Part shown: positions 1-8,155 of the stretch, piece by piece
Position numbering within the stretch: position 1 is the first letter of the stretch
Layout of the letters: each line of letters begins with the position of its first letter
Origin: Lachnospiraceae bacterium
Lineage (GTDB): Bacteria; Bacillota; Clostridia; Lachnospirales; Lachnospiraceae
Reading direction: 5' to 3'
DNA: 15,754 nucleotides
NCBI GenBank assembly: GCA_017483425.1
Contig: JAFUWM010000238.1
Span: 1 to 15,754, forward strand
The notes under the pieces: model-generated
The model's database searches: none
What the model was told of the DNA's origin: nothing
What the model saw: only the letters and a program-made list of their open reading frames with translations
Program-made: the position numbers and the translations under genes

Positions 1-1410
1 GGTTCCCGCTTTGCCTGGCGCGGCTCCGGTCATATAGATGGTATCTCCGCGAAAAAACCGGAACACCCCTTTCAGACCATTGTGGAAAACAACGAAGTAA
101 ACGCTGGCGGCCAATGTGCCGACGAGAAGGGATAACCATACAGCATTACGGGGCGCAAGCACGGGCATAATGACCAGCGCAAGAATCTGAAAAACCGTTT
201 GAATGATACCGGCTCTCATCGCGGTTTTCTCTTCTCCAATGGAGGAATAATAACGTTGTTGTATCTGTGAAAACAGGGAAAACAGGAACGCGACCATGGA
301 AATCCGAACCGCATCCGGAAGTGTTCTTAACATATAGGCATTATCTTCCACAAATAGTCGGATAAAACAGTTGGGAAACAGAATCAGTATTACAAAAACC
401 GGAAGCAAGACCAAATATCCGAATACAATCGCGGAGCGTCGGACCATATGCGCGCCACATCGATTTCTCTCCCCGGTGTAGGCGGCGGCGATCGGCATTA
501 CCGTTTCCGAGGTGCCGACGATAAGAATAAGTATGATCAGCTCCAGATTCTCTATCACTGCCGCATCTCCCAATCCACCGGTACCACCTTGAGAGACAAG
601 AATAAAGTTCTGAATCAATTTTTGTATCACGATCGCTCCGTACAGAATACCTTGCGAAGCTCCCGGCCGGATCAGTTGTAAAATGGAAGGATCCGTCGGC
701 TCTGCTGGTGAAAAATCAAAACGCGCAAGAGATTTATTCTTCCGGAAATGCATCTGAAATATGATGCAGCCGCAGAACATGCCAAATACTGTTCCAAAGG
801 CGGCGACCCAAATGCCCCATCCAAGGACAGGCAGTCCAATGATATCAACGATGATATTAACGATGCAGGCTGTGCCGGCGCCTGCCATTGCCAGTTTCGG
901 ATCCTGATCATCGGTCAGGATAAAAGTGCCCGCGATATTCCACACATAGAAAACACCGCCGATCATCAATACCATCATATATTCACGAACAAAGGAAATG
1001 TTCTCAGGCGTCGCCCGGAGAAAGAGCATAACTGGCTCCCTGAAACAAAGAACCACAGCTGAAAGGACAACAGAAAGGATGCTCATCAAAAGAAAGCCCT
1101 TCGTAAAGATCCTTCCGGATGCCTCACCTTCTCCCAATCCGGTTTCCTTTGCAACAGAAACACCTATGCCGATGCCAAACAGGGCAGCAATAATATTGTA
1201 AACATAATAAAAAAGCGATGCTATCCCCATCGCAGAAAGGGCTTCTTCCCCCAGACTCCGGGAAATGCAAAGTGAGTCCACAAGAGGCGCAATCTGTCCA
1301 AAACCAACTGAGAGCAAAACAGGACCGAGATAGCGGAAAAAACTCTTTTTTAGGAGATATTTTTCATAGGCCGGTTTTATGATCGCGTGATCCTCTCTGC
1401 TCAATTTCAT
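1..1410 (-). CDS. MATE-family multidrug/metabolite exporter (partial, runs off left edge)
   Basis: An open frame reads leftward from an ATG at 1410 through 470 codons to the window edge without a stop, so the C-terminus is missing. The protein is highly hydrophobic, with about 12 predicted membrane helices in two halves, as in MATE Na+/H+-coupled antiporters. MATE-like features include the first-helix region (GPVLLSVGFGQIAPLVDSL, residues 29-47), the loop after it (SRSLGEEALSAMGIA) and the second-half segment IIVGTSETVMPIAAAY-like at about residues 294-311. The start overlaps the stop of the upstream ATP-grasp gene as ATGA, which implies translational coupling. The likely role is export of the ligase product; that is inference. 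A normal MATE is about 450 residues, so with 470 still open it may carry a C-terminal extension (compare the MATE-HATPase protein at 8156). Family sure, substrate unknown. Confidence 0.9.
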   Translation of the reverse strand, partial: MKLSREDHAIIKPAYEKYLLKKSFFRYLGPVLLSVGFGQIAPLVDSLCISRSLGEEALSAMGIASLFYYVYNIIAALFGIGIGVSVAKETGLGEGEASGRIFTKGFLLMSILSVVLSAVVLCFREPVMLFLRATPENISFVREYMMVLMIGGVFYVWNIAGTFILTDDQDPKLAMAGAGTACIVNIIVDIIGLPVLGWGIWVAAFGTVFGMFCGCIIFQMHFRKNKSLARFDFSPAEPTDPSILQLIRPGASQGILYGAIVIQKLIQNFILVSQGGTGGLGDAAVIENLELIILILIVGTSETVMPIAAAYTGERNRCGAHMVRRSAIVFGYLVLLPVFVILILFPNCFIRLFVEDNAYMLRTLPDAVRISMVAFLFSLFSQIQQRYYSSIGEEKTAMRAGIIQTVFQILALVIMPVLAPRNAVWLSLLVGTLAASVYFVVFHNGLKGVFRFFRGDTIYMTGAAPGKAGT

Positions 1411-2894
1411 AGACTGATTCCTTCTAACAGTGCCAGGATCACCCGGTTATGCAGGGAAACCTTCAGCAACTCATCCGGAACGGGAGGTTCTCCCTGTTCC
1501 CCATTTCTGTAATAGGCAATGATCTCCGAGATCAGCACCTCTATGTCCTTTTCCATGACTGCTCTTATCCCCGGGGTGACCTCCTGCTCGTTTTCAGGAA
1601 AATGGAAAATAGACGCGTTCGACTGGAACAGTTCCGGATAGTGTTCCTCGATATATATCAACGCTTCAAATTCCTTTGATACGACATTGGGATCATCGTG
1701 AACCATGTTGATGAGGCCAGTCTCTGTTTCCAAATCAACGGTTTTCTGAAGGCAATCAGTCCTCCCCGCATTGTCGACCCATCCTGAATAATAACTTCTC
1801 AGATTAAGAACGATCGGAACAATTCCAGATGACAAAATACTCTGATCCTTGGCTACATAGAAATCCTTTACATACCCCTTTCGGAGTGGCTTATAGGGTT
1901 TCTTTCGGAATCCTTCGTGAAAATCGCGGTCCAGCAGGCAGTCTAACACGACTCCTGTCTCGTGATATCCGAAAATGAGATCCAGCCATCCCGAAGGCGC
2001 ACTGCTTCCCATCACACGGCAATTGATCTCGATCAGGACAGGACCGTTCTCATCGATCATGTATTCTCCGTGAACCGGACCATTCATGATGCCAAGAGCA
2101 CGAACGGTCTGAAGCGCGTAATCGATCAGTACCTTTTCTTCTTCGTTGGGATACCCAATGGATTCCGATCCCAGATAAATGATATCGCCCGAGTCCGTCT
2201 CCTTTTTATAGTACTTGAACATTGAAGTGATGGCGGGAATTCCGTCCCGGCTGATGGTGTTCACGATGTATTCCGTGCCAAATATCCGTTCCTGAATCAT
2301 CAGCTGCTTCTCCCCATTGAACATGGTGTTTTCTGTGCCGCACTCCTGTTCATATGCGGCTTTAAGCTCATCACTCCTGTGAATCAGGTGTACACCTACG
2401 GAACCTGAACCGTGCGCGTGCTTCAGTACAACATTCTCACTTCCGATCTTCTCAAGAAATGCCAGACATTCTTCCCAGGTGGACACTTCCTCTCCCCGGA
2501 TATACCGCAGCCCGGCCTCCCGCAATCCTTGGTGCATCACGTTTTTCTTTGTCATTCGGTCGATATTGGAATACGGATTGCTGATCAATCCCAGATCATT
2601 TGCCAGCCGTGTTCCGATGACGACACCGTCCTCCGATCCCGGAATCACCAACAACGGATCCAGTGCTTTTATTTTATCAAGCGTCACGTTGTAGTCCGGA
2701 TCCTCACGGATGATCTGAATCGGCCCCTTGATCCTTGCGTATTTATCCTTTCGTTCCTTATCCAATATTGTTTTGACATATCCCTCAGGGAGAAAGGTCT
2801 CAAGAATCACAGGCTCGTATCCTCTTTCCCTGATATCATCTATGTAGTAAAATGCACTGGACATCGCTTCAGCTACAACTATTTTCTTCTTCAT
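1407..2894 (-). CDS. ATP-grasp domain ligase (BacD-like carboxylate-amine ligase)
   Basis: This 495-residue protein has the ATP-grasp layout: an N-terminal pre-ATP-grasp Rossmann-like part (MKKKIVVAEA, residues 1-115), a nucleotide-binding Lys and glycine-rich loop (VVLKHAHGSGSVGV, 155-168, K158), a hinge motif (QERIFGTEYIVN, 201-212), and the metal-binding acidic strand (GEYMIDENGPVLIEINCRV, 276-294, with E277, E289, N291 and R293). The C-terminal part contains INMVHDDPNVV (395-405), as seen in L-amino-acid ligases and related biotin-carboxylase-like enzymes. Such enzymes make an acyl-phosphate from a carboxylate and ATP and couple it to an amine, often making dipeptides. Substrates cannot be read from sequence. 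A clear AGGAGA lies 7 bases before the ATG. It is the first gene of a two-gene operon with the MATE exporter, sharing an ATGA overlap. Codon choice (more ATC/ATT, CGG/CGC) differs from the rightward operon. Confidence 0.88.
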   Translation of the reverse strand: MKKKIVVAEAMSSAFYYIDDIRERGYEPVILETFLPEGYVKTILDKERKDKYARIKGPIQIIREDPDYNVTLDKIKALDPLLVIPGSEDGVVIGTRLANDLGLISNPYSNIDRMTKKNVMHQGLREAGLRYIRGEEVSTWEECLAFLEKIGSENVVLKHAHGSGSVGVHLIHRSDELKAAYEQECGTENTMFNGEKQLMIQERIFGTEYIVNTISRDGIPAITSMFKYYKKETDSGDIIYLGSESIGYPNEEEKVLIDYALQTVRALGIMNGPVHGEYMIDENGPVLIEINCRVMGSSAPSGWLDLIFGYHETGVVLDCLLDRDFHEGFRKKPYKPLRKGYVKDFYVAKDQSILSSGIVPIVLNLRSYYSGWVDNAGRTDCLQKTVDLETETGLINMVHDDPNVVSKEFEALIYIEEHYPELFQSNASIFHFPENEQEVTPGIRAVMEKDIEVLISEIIAYYRNGEQGEPPVPDELLKVSLHNRVILALLEGISL

Positions 2895-2900
2895 GTAAAA

Positions 2901-2906
2901 TCTCCT
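2901..2906 (-). promoter_or_regulatory. Ribosome binding site of the ATP-grasp gene
   Basis: On the minus strand the bases read AGGAGA, preceded by AAA, and lie 6-7 bases before the ATG at 2894. This is a near-consensus Shine-Dalgarno and fixes the start. Confidence 0.8.
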
Positions 2907-2932
2907 TTTTGCTTTGGGTCGGATTAATACAG

Positions 2933-2961
2933 ATTATATCGCATTTTCAATGTTTTAACGA
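2933..2961 (-). promoter_or_regulatory. Candidate promoter proximal to the ATP-grasp/MATE operon
   Basis: The minus strand has a perfect TATAAT -10 box at 2938-2933, about 40 bases upstream of the ATG. At a 17-base spacer the -35 would be TCGTTA (2961-2956), a weak match. The leader would be about 35 bases long. The call rests mainly on the -10 box. Confidence 0.45.
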
Positions 2962-2970
2962 GTTATTTCG

Positions 2971-2976
2971 TATAAT
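2971..2976 (+). promoter_or_regulatory. Possible rightward -10 box
   Basis: A perfect TATAAT occurs on the plus strand, but no good -35 lies 16-18 bases upstream and the nearest rightward gene is about 640 bases away. It may be chance in AT-rich intergenic DNA. Confidence 0.2.
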
Positions 2977-3019
2977 GGGGCAGCGTAAATAATTACTCAT
3001 TCATGGGATAAGACTCCTC

Positions 3020-3038
3020 TATAAAACGCAGTTTTATA
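3020..3038. repeat. Perfect 19-base palindrome, possible operator
   Basis: TATAAAAC and GTTTTATA flank a GCA centre, giving 8-base perfect inverted arms. It lies in the leader of the distal leftward promoter (3137-3145). The size fits a dimeric repressor site, but no regulator gene is nearby and AT-rich palindromes can arise by chance. Confidence 0.35.
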
Positions 3039-3062
3039 TCTGACTTACACCGGTCGGATGCT

Positions 3063-3100
3063 GATACCGTAACCGCCTAAAATACAGGCGTAACGGTATC
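3063..3100. repeat. Imperfect hairpin in the divergent intergenic region
   Basis: The left arm GATACCGT...CGCCT (3063-3078) pairs with AGGCG...ACGGTATC (3086-3100). This gives an 8-bp outer stem, a small asymmetric internal loop (AAC opposite TA), a 5-bp inner stem and a 7-base loop. Neither strand has a T-tract directly after it, so it is not a standard intrinsic terminator. It sits in the predicted long leader of the leftward ATP-grasp operon and could be an RNA control element, a protein site or a short dispersed repeat. The fold is clear; the role is unknown. Confidence 0.55.
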
Positions 3101-3136
3101 ATGCTCCCAATTCTGTGATGGTTTTTCGCTAATACT

Positions 3137-3145
3137 ATTATAGCA
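3137..3145 (-). promoter_or_regulatory. Extended -10 promoter, distal, for the leftward operon
   Basis: The minus strand reads TGCTATAAT, a perfect extended -10 motif. No strong -35 is present, which extended -10 promoters tolerate. Transcription would start near 3130 and give the ATP-grasp gene a leader of roughly 235 bases holding the hairpin at 3063-3100 and the palindrome at 3020-3038. Confidence 0.45.
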
Positions 3146-3297
3146 AAAGCGGATGGCTTATACTTTTTTGTTTTTAAAATTTCATGCATTTTTGCTGCTT
3201 TCAGGCTGCGAAGCATGAGTTAATGATTTAGACAGGTCATTATTTGGATGCAACATCATGACAAAGGAAAAACTTTGGGAGTAATACCTCTCGTTCT

Positions 3298-3327
3298 TTG
3301 GATAGAATGCTGCTAATATGGTATACT
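3298..3327 (+). promoter_or_regulatory. Candidate promoter of the rightward seven-gene operon
   Basis: TTGGAT (3298-3303) and TATACT (3322-3327) are separated by 18 bases. The -10 is preceded by TGG, making an extended -10 (TGNTATACT). Transcription would begin near 3334. That is just before the PAP2/GGDEF remnant, so the remnant would form a leader of about 280 bases ahead of the ABC ATPase gene. No terminator is seen between here and 3613. It is the best rightward promoter in the intergenic region. Confidence 0.5.
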
Positions 3328-3577
3328 CAAGCTTACCGTGACAACTTCACTTTATGCGATTTTGATCGCGCAGACGGGCTTTTCCAGAGACTTTACGGGC
3401 GTACATACGCCACAGGATGTTATCGTAGGATTCAGTGAATCCATCTCTTTAAGCATAGGCTATGCTGAAGTCCATTCAGCATCAGACCCTCTGAATGTTG
3501 AAGAGCTGGTGGAATTGGCGGATAAGGCACTTTACGAGGTGAAAAGAAGTGGAAAAGGCGAAGTGCAGGGACTATGA
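3317..3577 (+). pseudogene. Chimeric remnant: PAP2 phosphatase fragment joined to GGDEF C-terminus
   Basis: The open stretch after an in-frame TAA at 3314, with GTG at 3338 as its first start-like codon, encodes about 80 residues. The first about 30 resemble the last motif of membrane PAP2/PA-phosphatases (GFSRDFTGVHTPQDVIVGF: SR, then H, then D). The PSGH motif and earlier helices that should precede it are absent. From about nt 3437 the text switches to the end of a diguanylate cyclase domain (LSIGYAEVH, then ELADKALYEVKRSGKGEV), without the GGDEF motif or the catalytic half. Neither piece could be active. The simplest reading is a deletion that fused two former genes. No Shine-Dalgarno precedes the GTG. 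It lies directly upstream of the ABC operon with the same orientation, probably as transcribed leader. Identification of both halves is by remembered motifs. Confidence 0.7.
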
Positions 3578-3612
3578 TATTGCAAAGTGGATGACAGGGA
3601 TGAGCGAGGAAC

Positions 3613-4317
3613 ATGCCAGAGCTTATAAGGTTTGAAAATGTAGGGAAAATATACAAGACAGGGGCTATAGTGTACGAGGCGCTGCATGATGTCAACCTCA
3701 CGATAGATGAGGGTGAGCTTGTAGTGATACTGGGTCCCTCCGGAGCCGGAAAGAGTACGTTATTAAACCTCGTGGGAGGACTTGACGGAGCCACAAGCGG
3801 CAGGATATTTTTTGGCGATGAGGAGATAACGGCTTTTGACGACAAAAGGCTCGGCAGATTTCGCGCTGTTGATGTCGGCATCATTTTTCAGTTCTATAAT
3901 CTTGTTCCCACTCTGACCGCACTTGAAAACGTATCACTGATGCAGGATCTGGGACTTGACACAATGGACCCAATGGAGGCTCTCGATCTGGTGGGACTTG
4001 CCGACAGAAGTGACAATTTTCCTTCACAGTTATCCGGGGGACAGCAGCAAAGGATATCGATAGCAAGGGCTATAGCAAAGAAGCCGAGGCTTTTGCTCTG
4101 CGACGAGCCTACAGGTGCGCTTGACACAAACACGGGACGGGAGGTGCTGAAGCTTTTACAGGATCAGAGCCGCATACGGAGACAGACCGTAGTCATGGTC
4201 ACGCATAATGCCATGTTTGCCGAGATAGCGGACAAGGTAGTCATGGTAAAAAACGGAACAGTAGAGGAAGTAAGGATAAATAAAGAGCCCAAGGATGCTG
4301 ACGAGCTGGAGTGGTGA
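3613..4317 (+). CDS. ABC transporter ATP-binding protein, LolD/MacB type
   Basis: This 234-residue protein is the usual length for the family that powers FtsX-like permeases. Walker A is GPSGAGKST (41-49), the Q-loop Gln is in IIFQFYN (Q93), the signature is LSGGQQQR (140-147), Walker B is LLLCDEPTGALD (160-171, catalytic E165) and the H-loop is VTHN (H198). The N-terminus IRFENVGKIYKTG and the VGGLDGATSG segment are typical of LolD/MacB ATPases. ATG 3613 is the only usable start, since a TGA lies in frame at 3601. Its purine-rich signal (GAGGA at 3606-3610) is closer than ideal, so initiation may be modest. The permease starts 6 bases after the stop. It acts as a cytoplasmic homodimer on the permease at 4324. 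Family very sure; substrate not readable. Confidence 0.95.
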   Translation: MPELIRFENVGKIYKTGAIVYEALHDVNLTIDEGELVVILGPSGAGKSTLLNLVGGLDGATSGRIFFGDEEITAFDDKRLGRFRAVDVGIIFQFYNLVPTLTALENVSLMQDLGLDTMDPMEALDLVGLADRSDNFPSQLSGGQQQRISIARAIAKKPRLLLCDEPTGALDTNTGREVLKLLQDQSRIRRQTVVMVTHNAMFAEIADKVVMVKNGTVEEVRINKEPKDADELEW

Positions 4318-4323
4318 CAGAGC

Positions 4324-6654
4324 GTGACTAAGATACTCAGAAGAAAAATGCTAAGAGATCTCAGGGATAACGTTTTTCAGTTCCTTGCGATATTTATCAT
4401 GTGCTTTTTTGCTATGTTCATAATGGAGAGCTTTGATTCCGATACGGAGGGGTATGGAAGATATCTTGACGAATACTATAAGGAGACTGATTTTGAAGAC
4501 CTGGTGATGAATTCGGAGGGCTTTACCGCGGAGGATCTTATAGATGTGAGGACGGCGGAAGGTATAAAGACTGCAGAGCGCAGGGCGACCATTAACGGGA
4601 AGGTAAAGCTTGATTCGGAAAAAAAGATCGAATTAAATTTCATCGAAGAAAATAATGTGTCACGGATGCTTCTCGCATCGGGAGAACCTTTTGAGAGCGG
4701 AATGAGCGGGATCTGGATTGACACTGACTTCGCCAAAAGACAGGGACTTGAGGTTGGGGATACCCTGTCTCTTGTCTGTGAAAATGTGGAGTTTTCAGAA
4801 GTTATCAAGGGGATAATGGACAACCCTGACCATACATATTTCATGATAGATGACACCTACACCGAGCCGGACAGGGGGGACTACGGATATGCTTTTCTTG
4901 ATGCCGGGGAATATCCCGGGAAAGAGTTGGTTTTCGGAAGTATATACGTGAAGCTTGAAGGTTTGGAAAACCAGCTTTTTCTGTCAAAGGAAGACGAGAA
5001 ACTGATAGAAAGAGCCCGTATCATGCTTATGGGGCTTGTTTCAAAGAATTCTCTTTCTGTTGTTTCCAAGCAAAAAGAGGCAGGGTTTAATTCCATCGAT
5101 TCGGATCTGGAATCCAACAGAACAATGGAGATGGTATTTCCTGTGCTTTTCATCATAATTGCAGTCCTCGGGATAATGACTACCATGACAAGGCTGGTCA
5201 TGAAGCAGAGGACGATCATCGGAACGCTGAAGGCGCTGGGCTTCTCACAGATGACAGTAATGCTCCATTATATGTCCTATTCCGTTATCATCTCTCTTGC
5301 GGGAGGCGTATCCGGTTCCGTTGCCGGCTGGTTCATGCTTGGAAGGAGCCTTCATCTGATGATGGCGGACTTTTATAATGTTCCGGGAGTAAAAATGCTT
5401 GTGTCATACAGGATAGCTGCAGTTATCGGCGGTATGGTGCTGATGGCGGCGATAACCAATTATCTGTCCTGCCGCTCGCTGCTTGTGCAGAGGGCATCGG
5501 AGATACTGCGCCCGGCTCCGCCCACCGCAACGGGAGCAGGATTTTTAGAAAAAACTCCCTTGTGGAAGCATTTGAGCTTTGCATCCAAATGGAATATAAG
5601 GGATATAAACCGCAACAGGCTGCGCACGCTCGCAAGCATACTTGGAATAACGCTGACTGCGGCATTGATGTTCACTTCCTTCGGGGCGAACGAGCTTATC
5701 CACAAAGCCGAGGACTGGGGATTTGATGAGCTGACTCCCGCGAGATATACCATCAGTTTTTTTCCGGGGACAGATTACGGGACGGTATATGATTACGCGA
5801 GAGAATACAGCGGACAGATGGCAGACAGCAGAGAAGCGGAACTGTACGGCGATGAGAAGTCAAAGATACTTGGGGTGACGGTAGTCGATGATGGCAACCT
5901 GTATCGCTTTCAGGATGAAAATGGCGATTATGTCAGTCTGCCATATCATGGCATTGCGATAAGCAGTAAGGCATCGGAGGATCTCGGAGCAGGCATTGGT
6001 GATTTCGTAAGCTTCAGGTATACTGAAAAGCCGGAGATATCAAGAGGCAGGATAGAGCTTGTATATAAGTCGCCGGATACACAGGGCATAGCCATGAGAA
6101 GATCATTCTATGAAGGCCTCGGACTTGATTTTGAACCCGGAACCGTATATACAGATATGACAGTACCTTCTTACCTTGAAACAGACAGGGAAGAGATCTC
6201 AGCCGTTACATCAAAGGAGGCTCTCATACGGTCAATGAAAAAAAAGAACAGCGGTACAGACGAGGAGGTTACCTATACCATGACTATAGCTGTTATAATA
6301 GGCATCGTAGTAATGTATAATCTCGGAATACTTTCTTTTGTTGAGAAGGTGCGTGAAATGGCGACGCTTAAGGTTCTGGGCTTTGAGACCAAAAGGATAA
6401 GGTGGATACTGCAGCAGCAAAATATCATGATCACCGGCATCGGAACACTGCTTGGACTGTTTTTCGGACTTAAGCTTTTGATAGAAATGATGTCAACGCT
6501 TTCTCCGGATTCGGATTATATATACAAAGTAAGTCCTGTGCCGTATATACTTGCGTTTGTTCTCTCATTTGTTTTATCCCTTGCCGTGAACGGGATACTG
6601 TCTTCAAAGGTGAAGGATATAAACATGGTTGAGGCACTGAAGGGAGTTGAATAA
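4324..6654 (+). CDS. ABC transporter permease, FtsX/MacB_PCD type with two repeats
   Basis: This 776-residue membrane protein has an N-terminal anchor helix (residues about 15-35), a large extracytoplasmic domain (about 36-265), three helices of a first FtsX unit (about 269-291, 315-335, 360-385), a further anchor helix (LASILGITLTAALMF, about 437-451), a second extracytoplasmic domain (about 455-645) and a second three-helix FtsX unit (about 652-674, 700-722, 735-757). The repeated phrases IGTLKALGFS and MATLKVLGFE mark the two FtsX units. Total: eight helices. The N-terminus KILRRKMLRDLRDN is typical of clostridial members. The GTG at 4324 is chosen because GGAG lies 12 bases upstream and it keeps this segment; ATG 4348 is an alternative. 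These are mechanotransmission-type ABC proteins working with an adaptor, here encoded next with no gap (TAA then ATG). Confidence 0.93.
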   Translation: MTKILRRKMLRDLRDNVFQFLAIFIMCFFAMFIMESFDSDTEGYGRYLDEYYKETDFEDLVMNSEGFTAEDLIDVRTAEGIKTAERRATINGKVKLDSEKKIELNFIEENNVSRMLLASGEPFESGMSGIWIDTDFAKRQGLEVGDTLSLVCENVEFSEVIKGIMDNPDHTYFMIDDTYTEPDRGDYGYAFLDAGEYPGKELVFGSIYVKLEGLENQLFLSKEDEKLIERARIMLMGLVSKNSLSVVSKQKEAGFNSIDSDLESNRTMEMVFPVLFIIIAVLGIMTTMTRLVMKQRTIIGTLKALGFSQMTVMLHYMSYSVIISLAGGVSGSVAGWFMLGRSLHLMMADFYNVPGVKMLVSYRIAAVIGGMVLMAAITNYLSCRSLLVQRASEILRPAPPTATGAGFLEKTPLWKHLSFASKWNIRDINRNRLRTLASILGITLTAALMFTSFGANELIHKAEDWGFDELTPARYTISFFPGTDYGTVYDYAREYSGQMADSREAELYGDEKSKILGVTVVDDGNLYRFQDENGDYVSLPYHGIAISSKASEDLGAGIGDFVSFRYTEKPEISRGRIELVYKSPDTQGIAMRRSFYEGLGLDFEPGTVYTDMTVPSYLETDREEISAVTSKEALIRSMKKKNSGTDEEVTYTMTIAVIIGIVVMYNLGILSFVEKVREMATLKVLGFETKRIRWILQQQNIMITGIGTLLGLFFGLKLLIEMMSTLSPDSDYIYKVSPVPYILAFVLSFVLSLAVNGILSSKVKDINMVEALKGVE

Positions 6655-8151
6655 ATGAAGAGAAACATCATACGTGTCTTTATAGCGGCGCTTGTCCTCG
6701 CAGCCCTGGGGGCGGGACTATGGTACTATTTATCGCCGGATGAGGTGCAGGTCATAACGGCAAAGAGGGGAAGCGTGTCGCCTGTACTGCAGGGAACGGG
6801 AAAAATAGAAGGAGACAGAAAGGTTACCGTGTATTCAGATGTCAGCGGAATGATCAGCGGGAGATACGTAGAGACGGGAGACAGGATAACAAAGGGGATG
6901 ATCCTTCTGGATTATGCAGGCGAGAGCCAGCAGGATCAGGTGGAGTATGCGGAAAATGACGTGGAGTTTGCGGAAAAGATCCTTGGCTCTGCCTCTGATA
7001 GCAGGGCAGCTTATCAGAGCAAGGTAAAGGATGCTGAAGCAAGGATAGAAAACTGCAAACAGGTATATGCCCTTCTTGAAGTCAGGATGCTCGCCTTGAA
7101 ATCAGACAATTATGAAAGTGATTATGCTCTGCAGCAGCAGAAAAAGGTTTATGAAAGCGATATAACAAAGCTTGAAGAGGAGGTATCCGAAAAGCAGTCG
7201 GACATTGCAAAGGTTGAGGCGGATATAAAGGCAATGGAGCTTAAGGAGGAGCATGAGACGGATAAAATTGATGAACTCCGGGACAGATCGAAGGATTATC
7301 AGGATGATATTAAAGATATCAACGAGAAGATATCCAGACTGAAAAGAGATGAGATCTGTCTTCCGTCGGAGGGCATGGATCCTGAGACATATGATAAATA
7401 CATAGTGCTGGAGAATAATCTCGACACTGTCATGAGGCTTTGGACAGAAGCAAAAAACGACAAGGATACTGCGCAGGCCATGGTTACGGCATACAAGGAA
7501 ATATATGCGGATGAACAGGAGGTCGAAAAAGACAGGATAACGCTTGATCATGCCGAAAGAGAGCTTGAAAGGGCAAAAGCGGGAACCCTTGCTCCGTCTG
7601 ACGGTATAATAACTGCCTGCCTGGTGGACGTCGGAGCGTATGTCGAAAAGGGCGCCCCGGTTATTGAGATGCAGACTGCAAACGGATACAAGGTAAACAT
7701 GCTGGTATCAAAGTATGATATCGCATACGTCCATGAGGGGCAGGAGGCTGATGTAAGGATCGGCGCAAACGGGTACAAGGGCAGGGTGATACGCATAAAC
7801 CAGACGGCGGAGAACGATGCCTCCGGTAAAGCAAAGGCCGGAGTAGAGATAGAAATAGACACCGATGACGACCTTATAGTGGGGCTTGATGCGGATGTGG
7901 CACTGACGCTTGACTCAGCGATGGATGTTCTTACTGTTCCTAATGACTGCATATATACCGATGACGATGGCTCGTTCCTGTATGTTATAATGAGCGGTGA
8001 AGTGGTAAAGCAATATGTCACGACCGGGATCAGGGACAATGCGAATACAGAGGTTTCAGGAATAGACGAGAGTATTCATATAGTCAGTGATCCGGATGCG
8101 GGAGATTACCTTGACGAAGAGATTGAAGAAGTAATGGAGACTGGAATATAA
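6655..8151 (+). CDS. HlyD/MacA-like periplasmic-adaptor-type protein with long coiled coil
   Basis: This 498-residue protein has a single N-terminal membrane anchor (IRVFIAALVLAALGAGLWYYL, 6-26), then a first biotinyl-lipoyl half-motif with VSPVLQGTGKIEGDRKV and YVETGDRITKGMILLDY (about 41-87), a long Glu/Lys/Asp-rich coiled coil (about 93-307), and the second lipoyl half (LAPSDGIITACLVDVGAYVEKGAPVIEM, about 312-339). Beta-barrel and membrane-proximal domains follow to about 470. This order is that of MacA/HlyD adaptors. In Gram-positives such proteins sit outside the membrane and partner MacB-like permeases. The ATG abuts the permease TAA, with GGGAG a few bases upstream. The coiled coil is long, about 215 residues. 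The C-terminal tail (DPDAGDYLDEEIEEVMETG) is strongly acidic. It almost certainly forms one complex with the ABC pair before it. Confidence 0.92.
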   Translation: MKRNIIRVFIAALVLAALGAGLWYYLSPDEVQVITAKRGSVSPVLQGTGKIEGDRKVTVYSDVSGMISGRYVETGDRITKGMILLDYAGESQQDQVEYAENDVEFAEKILGSASDSRAAYQSKVKDAEARIENCKQVYALLEVRMLALKSDNYESDYALQQQKKVYESDITKLEEEVSEKQSDIAKVEADIKAMELKEEHETDKIDELRDRSKDYQDDIKDINEKISRLKRDEICLPSEGMDPETYDKYIVLENNLDTVMRLWTEAKNDKDTAQAMVTAYKEIYADEQEVEKDRITLDHAERELERAKAGTLAPSDGIITACLVDVGAYVEKGAPVIEMQTANGYKVNMLVSKYDIAYVHEGQEADVRIGANGYKGRVIRINQTAENDASGKAKAGVEIEIDTDDDLIVGLDADVALTLDSAMDVLTVPNDCIYTDDDGSFLYVIMSGEVVKQYVTTGIRDNANTEVSGIDESIHIVSDPDAGDYLDEEIEEVMETGI

Positions 8152-8155
8152 ACTG

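Noticed and set aside
448..1201. Plus-strand ORFs at 448-681, 748-1062 and 998-1201
   Set aside because: They lie antisense to the continuous MATE frame that fills 1-1410, and their translations look like no known family.
1407..2894. D-alanine-D-alanine ligase or biotin carboxylase
   Set aside because: At 495 residues it is longer than Ddl, lacks the Ddl-type N-terminal motif, and has a C-terminal part and exporter neighbour more like BacD-type ligases; no biotin carrier gene is nearby.
2412..2927. Plus-strand ORF of 171 codons opposite the ATP-grasp gene
   Set aside because: It is an antisense shadow of a gene with all ATP-grasp motifs, with no ribosome site or recognisable domain.
3063..3100. 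Hairpin as an intrinsic terminator
   Set aside because: No T-tract follows on either strand, and the stem is interrupted by an internal loop.
3034..3216. Minus-strand ORF of 60 codons in the intergenic region
   Set aside because: It contains the extended -10 and both arms of the hairpin, and its translation is unlike any family I know; more likely leader DNA.
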